Source of the DNA: CAYVMN01 sp964452575 | GTDB taxonomy: Bacteria; Desulfobacterota; DSM-4660; Desulfatiglandales; Desulfatiglandaceae | DNA length: 11,757 nt | Reading direction: 5' to 3' | Assembly: GCA_964452575.1 (NCBI GenBank) | Contig: CAYVMN010000142.1 | Coordinates: forward strand, 1-11,757 | In this document: positions 7,104 to 11,757 of the stretch, piece by piece | Layout: the number at the start of each line of letters is the position of its first letter | How positions within the stretch are numbered: the first letter of the stretch is position 1 | The notes under the pieces: generated by a model | What the model saw: the letters and a program-made list of their open reading frames with translations, nothing else | Databases searched by the model: none | Told to the model about the DNA's origin: nothing | Program-made: the position numbers and the translations under genes

Positions 7104-7865
7104 TCAAATCTCGGGGAAAGGTAATGCCCTGAGTTTCTCAAGCTCTGTCATGGAGGTAAGATCGTAATGGATCGGGGTGATCGTAATTTTTTTCTGCCTC
7201 AGGGCGATGAAATCATCATCCACATTGCCCTCCCCTCGGAATCTCTCGCCGGAGAGCCAATAATAGACATTACCCCTTGGATCGGTGCGGCTTTCGAAGC
7301 GCTCCTCAACTCTTGCGGTCCCCTGGCGTGTGATGCATACACCTGCAATCTCATCGGGAGGAATTGCAGGGATATTGACATTTAGGGCTGTTCCCTCACC
7401 CAGTCCGCTCGTAGCCAAAAACCGTATGATTGCCTTGCTGAACTGGGCGGCAAAGCCAAAGTCCGGGTCTTTCAGGGTGGCAAGTGAGATCGCAGCAGAT
7501 GGCACCCCCAAAAAGGCACCCTCTGTGGCTGCCGATACGGTCCCTGAGTAAAGGATGTTAATACCCACATTGGCCCCGAGATTGATCCCGGACAAGATGA
7601 CATCGGGAGGCGACTTGAGGAGTTCCTGTAAGGCAATCTTCACACAGTCTGCAGGTGTACCCGTGACTGCGTAGCCGTAAAATAAACCGTTTTTATGCAC
7701 TTCCTGGACCCGCAGGGGTGAGGTCAGGGTAATGGCATGCCCCACTGCACTCATTTCCGATTCCGGAGCAACAATATGAATCTGATGATCAGGCTTGAGG
7801 GCATGGTAGAGGGCGGAGAGACCAGGGGCATGGATACCGTCATCGTTAGTCAAGAGGATTATCAT
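7104..7865 (-). CDS. surE: 5'/3'-nucleotidase SurE
   Basis: SurE removes phosphate from nucleoside 5'- and 3'-monophosphates, and in some bacteria from short polyphosphate, using a divalent metal in the cytoplasm. The 253-residue product has the full signature: N-terminal ILLTNDDG with the metal-binding Asp8-Asp9, APESEMSAVG with Ser39, TGTPADCV (68-75), and SGINLGANVG (92-101) with Asn95 as the expected fourth metal ligand. The length is typical. The ATG at 7865 gives the canonical MIILLTNDDG start; its ribosome binding site (AGGTCGG) is modest. In many proteobacteria surE sits beside pcm, nlpD and rpoS, which are not seen here; it stands alone, divergent from the fumarase genes. Confidence 0.96.
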   Translation of the reverse strand: MIILLTNDDGIHAPGLSALYHALKPDHQIHIVAPESEMSAVGHAITLTSPLRVQEVHKNGLFYGYAVTGTPADCVKIALQELLKSPPDVILSGINLGANVGINILYSGTVSAATEGAFLGVPSAAISLATLKDPDFGFAAQFSKAIIRFLATSGLGEGTALNVNIPAIPPDEIAGVCITRQGTARVEERFESRTDPRGNVYYWLSGERFRGEGNVDDDFIALRQKKITITPIHYDLTSMTELEKLRALPFPEI

Positions 7866-8036
7866 TGTCCGACCTAGATATCAACTTTCTTGATTGCTAA
7901 TGAAAGCTATATCTTGTAATGTGGTCTATCTCATGCTATTCGATTTATTTTATAAAAGCCTGGAAATTGCAGAGATCCCAGATATTCACTATGTAATGAT
8001 CTTCCACAATAAAGTCAAATCCTATCAGGGGGCCCA
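7866..8036. promoter_or_regulatory. Divergent promoter region between surE and the fumarase genes
   Basis: This 171-base AT-rich spacer separates surE (leftward) from the fumarase operon (rightward), so both promoters probably lie here. The best plus-strand guess is TTGCAG (7967-7972) with TGTAAT (7992-7997), spaced 19, which would leave a leader of about 30 bases to the ATG at 8037. On the minus strand TTGACT, about 20 bases from the fumarase start, is paired with CATAGT at 19 bases. Both spacings are poor, so neither is a firm call. Confidence 0.3.
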
Positions 8037-8876
8037 ATGCGCGAGGTAACAACCCGGAGCATTATTAGTGAAGTCAGAGATGCGGCAATTCGAGCCAATT
8101 ATGAGTTGGGCAAGGATGTGGTCCGGGCCTTTGAGGATGCCCTGAAACGTGAAGAGTCGCCGGTTGGCAAAGAAATCCTGGGACAACTGATCGAAAATGC
8201 TGTGATTGCCAGAAAGGAAAAGGTCCCCATCTGCCAGGATACAGGCGTAGCGGTTATTTTCGTTGAATTGGGCCAAGGGGTTTCGATTGTCGGTGGTGAC
8301 CTAAAGGCAGCCCTAGAGGAAGGGATCAGGCAGGGTTACAGGGAGGGATTTCTGAGAAAATCGGTCTGTCACCCATTCGACAGGAAGAATACCAGGGACA
8401 ACACCCCCATTATTGTCCATTTTGATCTGGTACCGGGAGATGAGCTCAAGATCTGGGTCGTCCCCAAAGGCGGGGGTAGCGAAAACATGAGCCAGCTCTT
8501 TATGCTGCCCCCCTCAGCAGGGTGGGCCGGGATAAAGGAGAAGGTGGTTGAGACAGTGGAAGGCGCAGGCCCCAACCCATGTCCTCCGACCATAGTGGGG
8601 GTGGGGATAGGTGGAAATTTCGAGCAGGCAGCCCTCATGGCCAAGAAGGCCTTGCTCCGACCTCTTGGGACCCAAAATCAGGACCCTAAACTGGCTGAGA
8701 TGGAAAAGGAGCTCCTCAAAGAGATCAATAAGACCGGCGTTGGTCCCCAGGGCCTTGGAGGGCGTGTGACCTCCCTGGCCGTTCACATCCTGATGATGCC
8801 ATGCCACATTGCCAGCCTTCCCCTGGCCATCAACATCCAATGCCATGCAAGCCGGCATGTGGAGATAGTTCTTTGA
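8037..8876 (+). CDS. Class I fumarate hydratase, alpha subunit (iron-sulfur hydro-lyase)
   Basis: This is the larger half of a two-subunit, oxygen-sensitive fumarase that interconverts fumarate and malate using a 4Fe-4S cluster. The three expected cluster cysteines are visible: C66 in CQDTG (66-70), C182 in PCPP (181-184) and C269 in the C-terminal QCH. Supporting motifs are KGGGSENMS (144-152), GIGG (190-193) and CHIASLPLA (256-264). The 279-residue length matches the stand-alone alpha subunit, which corresponds to the N-terminal part of single-chain FumA. The ATG at 8037 is preceded by AGGGGG. The beta subunit gene starts 12 bases after its stop. L(+)-tartrate dehydratase TtdAB has the same architecture, but in an anaerobe without tartrate genes nearby fumarase is more likely. 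Confidence 0.92.
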   Translation: MREVTTRSIISEVRDAAIRANYELGKDVVRAFEDALKREESPVGKEILGQLIENAVIARKEKVPICQDTGVAVIFVELGQGVSIVGGDLKAALEEGIRQGYREGFLRKSVCHPFDRKNTRDNTPIIVHFDLVPGDELKIWVVPKGGGSENMSQLFMLPPSAGWAGIKEKVVETVEGAGPNPCPPTIVGVGIGGNFEQAALMAKKALLRPLGTQNQDPKLAEMEKELLKEINKTGVGPQGLGGRVTSLAVHILMMPCHIASLPLAINIQCHASRHVEIVL

Positions 8877-8887
8877 GGGAGGAAAAC

Positions 8888-9445
8888 GTGGGCGAGGTAT
8901 TCTATCTTGAGACCCCTTTGACTCTAGAAGATATTCAGGATTTGAAGTCCGGTGACCGGGTGACAATAAGCGGGGTTATTTACACCGCCAGGGATGCTGC
9001 TCACCGAAGACTTGTGGAACTGATCGAGGCGGGAAAGGAACTGCCAATCCCCATCGAAGGTCAGGTGATTTATTATGTGGGACCATCCCCACCTCCGCCC
9101 GGCAGGGTGATCGGTGCGGCAGGTCCCACCACCAGTTACCGTATGGATCCGTACACAGCCAGCCTCCTCAGTTTGGGGCTCAGAGGGATGATAGGGAAAG
9201 GAAGGCGCTCCAAAGACGTCAAAGAGGCCATGGTCAGATATAAGGCCATATACATGGCCGCCATAGGGGGGGCAGGGGCACTCATGGCAAAGGCGGTCAA
9301 GGAGGTGCGGGTGGTTGCATATGAGGAGCTGGGACCCGAGGCAATCAGGAAATTGAGGGTCGAAGATCTGCCCGTTATCGTTGTTAATGATATCAGGGGA
9401 AACGACCTCTACATTGAGGGTCAAAGGCAATATAAAATTGGATAG
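8888..9445 (+). CDS. Class I fumarate hydratase, beta subunit
   Basis: The 185-residue small subunit completes the fumarase active site. Family motifs are TARDAAHRRL (33-42), GPTTSYRMDPYT (79-90) with the conserved Thr-Thr-Ser and Arg-Met-Asp, GMIGKGRR (100-107), and VNDIRGNDLY (166-175) near the end. The frame is open further upstream to an ATG at 8801, but that would overlap the alpha gene by 76 bases and add unrelated residues. The GTG at 8888 is chosen because GGGAGG lies 5 bases upstream and it gives the standard protein start. It is co-transcribed with the alpha subunit. As with its partner, tartrate dehydratase is the main alternative. Confidence 0.91.
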   Translation: MGEVFYLETPLTLEDIQDLKSGDRVTISGVIYTARDAAHRRLVELIEAGKELPIPIEGQVIYYVGPSPPPPGRVIGAAGPTTSYRMDPYTASLLSLGLRGMIGKGRRSKDVKEAMVRYKAIYMAAIGGAGALMAKAVKEVRVVAYEELGPEAIRKLRVEDLPVIVVNDIRGNDLYIEGQRQYKIG

Positions 9446-9500
9446 AACTTGGCCACTTATCCCCTATACCCGAACTGAAAGACTGTGACGGGGCGAAACA

Positions 9501-10370
9501 ATGGCAAGTCAAAAGCGAAATCTCCTTTTGCTGCTTCTGGGAATCGTTGTCCTGGCAGGGCTCGGCTATTACTTCTACTCAGAAATGAGAGGTGAATCTG
9601 AAGGGCTATCGGGTGCCAGGAGACCTGCCACAGGTGAGAGCAAGCTATCTTCAGGGAAAAAGTCAGGTCCTGTTAAGGAAGAGGGAGGAACCGGGCAAGT
9701 GGTAAGAGAAAAGATCGCCTTAAGGCCTTATGGCGAGGAGCCGGATTGTAAACAGATAGAAGACGATGTGGAAGGCTTTTTCGATTATCTGGATCAAAAG
9801 AAATACGTTCAACATCTGGGTTCAGGCCCGGATGCCTATGCCCGTTTTAAGAGAATCATCAAGAGACTAGCGGCTGAACCTCCAATCCCTGCAGGGGAGG
9901 GAATAGATCCGAGAATCATCATACAGAACGTCTATTATCTTTACCGCATCCTGGACCGAACAGACATCCGCCTGATAAAAGATGTGGTTGTGAATGAGAA
10001 AGATACAATGGAGTTTAATCTGTACATGTTTTACAAATGGCTTACCTTAGGCGGCCGCTGTCCGGACAATGGAGACCTCAGGCCTTCATTAAAGGTGCTC
10101 TACCACTACGCCGGCTTTTTTCTAAATACGATCGGTGGAAGGGCCTATCTTTTCAGGCGCTTAGAAGGCCTTAGGCTGCTTGTCAGTTATTATTCTGTCT
10201 TAATTGTCCATGAAGCAGATAGGGAAGGCAAGAACTACTATGGAATCGATGTATTCCCCTTCATTGATCCACTGAAACAGGAGATAAACTACTACCCCAA
10301 CTTTGAATTCCAGAGTGAGTATATTGATCGGTTGAATGAGGTGGAAGACTATTACCTGCAAAGACGATAA
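9501..10370 (+). CDS. Membrane-anchored protein of unknown function
   Basis: I do not recognise this 289-residue protein. It has a short basic N-terminus, one hydrophobic segment (about residues 8-26, with no lipobox cysteine), a low-complexity Gly/Ser/Lys linker (about 30-72), and then a helical, Tyr-, Asp- and Arg-rich domain (about 78-289). This looks like an inner-membrane anchor with a soluble domain outside the cytoplasm, or an uncleaved signal anchor. Two cysteines, C83 and C187, fall in the soluble domain and could form a disulfide if it is periplasmic. The ATG at 9501 has GGGGCG upstream. It lies 55 bases after the fumarase beta gene on the same strand with no terminator between, so it may share the transcript, but nothing ties it functionally to fumarase. 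Confidence 0.8.
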   Translation: MASQKRNLLLLLLGIVVLAGLGYYFYSEMRGESEGLSGARRPATGESKLSSGKKSGPVKEEGGTGQVVREKIALRPYGEEPDCKQIEDDVEGFFDYLDQKKYVQHLGSGPDAYARFKRIIKRLAAEPPIPAGEGIDPRIIIQNVYYLYRILDRTDIRLIKDVVVNEKDTMEFNLYMFYKWLTLGGRCPDNGDLRPSLKVLYHYAGFFLNTIGGRAYLFRRLEGLRLLVSYYSVLIVHEADREGKNYYGIDVFPFIDPLKQEINYYPNFEFQSEYIDRLNEVEDYYLQRR

Positions 10371-10416
10371 CCCGCCTAGACCCCAAGCCAGCAACAAACG
10401 CTTTCCCATCTGATCC

Positions 10417-10638
10417 TTAATAGCCCTTGTAAATCTTGGATGGCTTCCGGACCAGGCGATAGCCAGTCTCTGCCGGCAGGAACCCGGAAAACAGTCTGGC
10501 CCGCTTTAGGAAATCCAGGTAGGTGCAGATATATGCCTTGGAGATTTTCAGGTCCTGCGACATCTCCTCAATTTTGGGGGTAAAGGGCCGTGATGTTGCC
10601 AGAAGCCATTCAACCCAGTCTTTTTTAAGGAACGATGG
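10417..10638 (-). pseudogene. Remnant of an AAA-family ATP-binding protein (C-terminal end only)
   Basis: Read on the minus strand, 73 codons are open, with no sensible start and an in-frame TAA directly upstream (10639-10641). The peptide reads KKDWVEWLLATSRPFTPKIE near its start, then SQDLKISKAYICTYLDFLKR, ending RLVRKPSKIYKGY. This matches the pattern at the C-terminus of the predicted AAA+ ATPases that carry a DUF4143-like region: a helix-turn-helix of the type 'P-x-I-x-x-(L/M)-(S/A)-x-x-(L/I)-x-(I/V)-S' followed by 'YL-x-x-L-x-x-A-x-L' and 'KP-x-KIY'. The intact family is about 400 residues, so only the last fifth survives; the ATP-binding motifs are gone. It marks a deletion or rearrangement between the fumarase unit and cdaA. 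The assignment is by recalled family pattern, not by search. Confidence 0.6.
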
Positions 10639-10639
10639 T

Positions 10640-10689
10640 TAGCTGAAAATTTCTTATGTTTGACAAATTCAGCTAGCTAGGGGCATAGT
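10640..10689 (+). promoter_or_regulatory. Candidate sigma-70 promoter overlapping an inverted repeat, upstream of cdaA
   Basis: A perfect -35 box TTGACA (10660-10665) is followed after 18 bases by CATAGT (10684-10689), which matches the -10 consensus at four of six positions. The -35 box lies in the loop of an 8-bp inverted repeat (TAGCTGAA 10640-10647, TTCAGCTA 10668-10675), which looks like a repressor or activator site. A separate perfect TATAAT at 10750-10755 has no good -35. Transcription from here would give a leader of about 150 bases before cdaA. Confidence 0.35.
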
Positions 10690-10732
10690 AACATGTTTGC
10701 GTAACCTATGAGAAAGTCCCACTTCAAAGCAT

Positions 10733-10801
10733 CAGCTGTTTCCCTCGGATATAATAGGCACTGGCAGCTTAGGAAATGCCTATGTGGGAAAGGCAACGCT
10801 G
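10733..10801 (+). other. Possible structured RNA leader of cdaA
   Basis: Three nested complementary segments lie on the plus strand: CAGC (10733-10736) with GCTG (10798-10801), TTTCCC (10739-10744) with GGGAAA (10786-10791), and ATAGGCA (10754-10760) with TGCCTAT (10777-10783). Together they could form one long, interrupted hairpin in the cdaA 5' leader. I do not recognise a known riboswitch class; neither the c-di-AMP nor the c-di-GMP aptamer consensus is evident. Confidence 0.3.
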
Positions 10802-10846
10802 CTGCGCGAAACATATTAGGCCATTTGAATCCACCCGGGGCAAATT

Positions 10847-11728
10847 TTGGATAGACTGCTGATATCAACTAAATTTCTTGAAGAACTGGTGGGCTGGAAG
10901 GCTGCATTAGACGTCTTTCTCATTGCGACATTACTGTTCTTTATCTATCGCACATTTCGAGGTCTGGGGACCTGGAGGGTCCTCCTGGGGATTCTAACCG
11001 CCGTGACGATTTTTGTAATGGCCAGTCTTCTCAAGCTCGAAGGTATGACCTGGGTCTATTCGAATTTGAGCCAAGTCGCCGTATTGGGTATCATTGTTAT
11101 TTTCCAACCTGAGATCAGAAAGGTTTTTGAAAGAACCGTGTCTCTCAGGAGAAATAAGGCGAACAACGGAAGATCTGGGCTATCCATAATGATTGGCGAT
11201 ACCCTATTCGCCTTATCCGAGCAAAGGCAGGGGGCAATTTTGGTCCTTCCGGGCAAAGAAGCTGTGAGGCAATGGCTATCAGGAGGCTTCTCGATTGACG
11301 CAAAACCAAGCTTCCCTCTAATCATGAGTATTTTTGATCCTCACTCGCCCGGGCATGACGGCGCACTCATTATTAGGAACGGAAAAATCACGTGGTTTGG
11401 TACGCGCCTGCCGATCTCGAAAAGCGACAACCTCTCAAGTGATTACGGTATGCGTCATAACGCCGCCATGGGCCTTTCTGAAGTGACCGATGCCTTGGTC
11501 GTGGTGGTCTCGGAAGAAAGAGGAACGATTACGACCTTTTTCAGAGGCAAAATGGAAAAGGTCAGGGACAAGGCTTACCTTTGCGAAAAAATAGAATCTC
11601 ACTGGAAGAAGGCCTCTTCTTACCTGCCAAAGGGATCCCTGAGACAACATAAGTGGGAATTGACCCTGGAAATTTGTTCAAGTGCCATACTGGCCTCAAT
11701 CTTTGGGACCTGTGCGGTTAGCTCTTAG
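10847..11728 (+). CDS. cdaA: Membrane diadenylate cyclase, CdaA type
   Basis: This enzyme makes cyclic di-AMP from two ATP. The 293-residue product has three hydrophobic segments (about 18-35, 43-62 and 75-86), the family junction IIVIFQPEIRK (82-92), and a DAC domain with HDGALII (170-176) and MRHNAAMGLSE (202-212), then VVVVSEERG (218-226). DGA holds the catalytic Asp171. The second motif is normally Arg-His-Arg; here it is Arg-His-Asn (203-205). The start is TTG at 10847, forced by an in-frame stop at 10826-10828 and the conserved N-terminus; GGGG lies 7 bases upstream. After the DAC domain a final hydrophobic stretch (about 270-290) is cut off by a stop inside a repeat, so the C-terminus may be truncated. 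The usual downstream ybbR gene cannot be seen because the window ends. Confidence 0.87.
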   Translation: MDRLLISTKFLEELVGWKAALDVFLIATLLFFIYRTFRGLGTWRVLLGILTAVTIFVMASLLKLEGMTWVYSNLSQVAVLGIIVIFQPEIRKVFERTVSLRRNKANNGRSGLSIMIGDTLFALSEQRQGAILVLPGKEAVRQWLSGGFSIDAKPSFPLIMSIFDPHSPGHDGALIIRNGKITWFGTRLPISKSDNLSSDYGMRHNAAMGLSEVTDALVVVVSEERGTITTFFRGKMEKVRDKAYLCEKIESHWKKASSYLPKGSLRQHKWELTLEICSSAILASIFGTCAVSS

Positions 11729-11744
11729 CCATTAGCGGTTAGCT
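11714..11744. repeat. Short direct repeat of TTAGC type at the 3' end of cdaA
   Basis: GCGGTTAGCT occurs at 11714-11723 and again at 11735-11744, with TTAGC-like filler between them (CTTAGCC, ATTAGC). Such degenerate TTAGC units are seen as small intergenic repeats in several bacterial genomes (recollection, not searched). The stop codon of the diadenylate cyclase (11726-11728) lies inside it. Confidence 0.6.
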
Positions 11745-11757
11745 TTTGGATAAAACT

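Noticed and set aside
8801..8887. N-terminal extension of the fumarase beta subunit to the ATG at 8801
   Set aside because: It overlaps the alpha subunit and adds residues absent from the family; GTG 8888 has a clear ribosome binding site.
10640..10846. A known c-di-AMP or c-di-GMP riboswitch upstream of cdaA
   Set aside because: The nested pairing is visible, but I could not match the conserved cores of those classes.
10677..10868. A 63-codon minus-strand ORF overlapping the cdaA start
   Set aside because: No ribosome binding site or recognisable domain; it opposes cdaA and its apparent openness fits chance.
1..11757. CRISPR array, tRNA, rRNA, or complete insertion sequence
   Set aside because: No regularly spaced repeats, no cloverleaf or rRNA-like sequence, and no transposase with terminal inverted repeats were seen.

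Overview
The window looks like a chromosomal segment from an anaerobic bacterium, most likely a member of the Desulfobacterota (former Deltaproteobacteria) such as a sulfate reducer or syntroph. The evidence is oxygen-sensitive metabolism (ferredoxin-dependent indolepyruvate oxidoreductase, an FrhB-type iron-sulfur flavoprotein, two-subunit class I fumarase), a probable UGA-encoded selenoprotein, and mixed GC with strong GGAGG-type ribosome binding sites. This placement is inferred from gene content, not from a search.

Layout. Positions 1-122 hold terminator-like hairpins. Positions 123-3837 (minus strand) form a tight three-gene operon read frhB-like, iorA, iorB. Positions 3969-4851 (minus) hold a two-gene unit: a thioredoxin-fold protein whose first 28 codons include an in-frame UGA, followed by an unrecognised cysteine-containing 165-residue protein. 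A strong hairpin terminator separates this unit from cstA (4934-6694, minus). A 409-base gene-free stretch follows. surE (7104-7865, minus) is divergent from a plus-strand unit of class I fumarase alpha (8037-8876) and beta (8888-9445) subunits and a membrane-anchored protein of unknown function (9501-10370). Then come a decayed AAA-ATPase C-terminus (10417-10638, minus), a promoter-like and RNA-structure-like leader, and a membrane diadenylate cyclase gene (10847-11728). The cyclase ORF ends inside a short TTAGC-type repeat at the window edge.

How the genes work together. IorAB oxidises aryl-pyruvates from aromatic amino acids to aryl-acetyl-CoA and reduced ferredoxin, and the FrhB-like protein plausibly accepts or passes on those electrons. 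CstA is likely a pyruvate or peptide importer. Fumarase supplies the fumarate/malate step of central carbon metabolism. CdaA makes the second messenger c-di-AMP.

The most noteworthy observation is the selenoprotein. Reading through the TGA at 4795-4797 (minus) joins a well-placed ATG with its own GAGG ribosome binding site to a thioredoxin-fold body. This creates a Cys-Asn-Sec motif, and a 10-bp stem with a G-rich loop lies 27 nt downstream of the UGA, as expected for a bacterial SECIS element. A conventional gene caller would start this gene at a GTG inside the SECIS loop and lose the whole active site.
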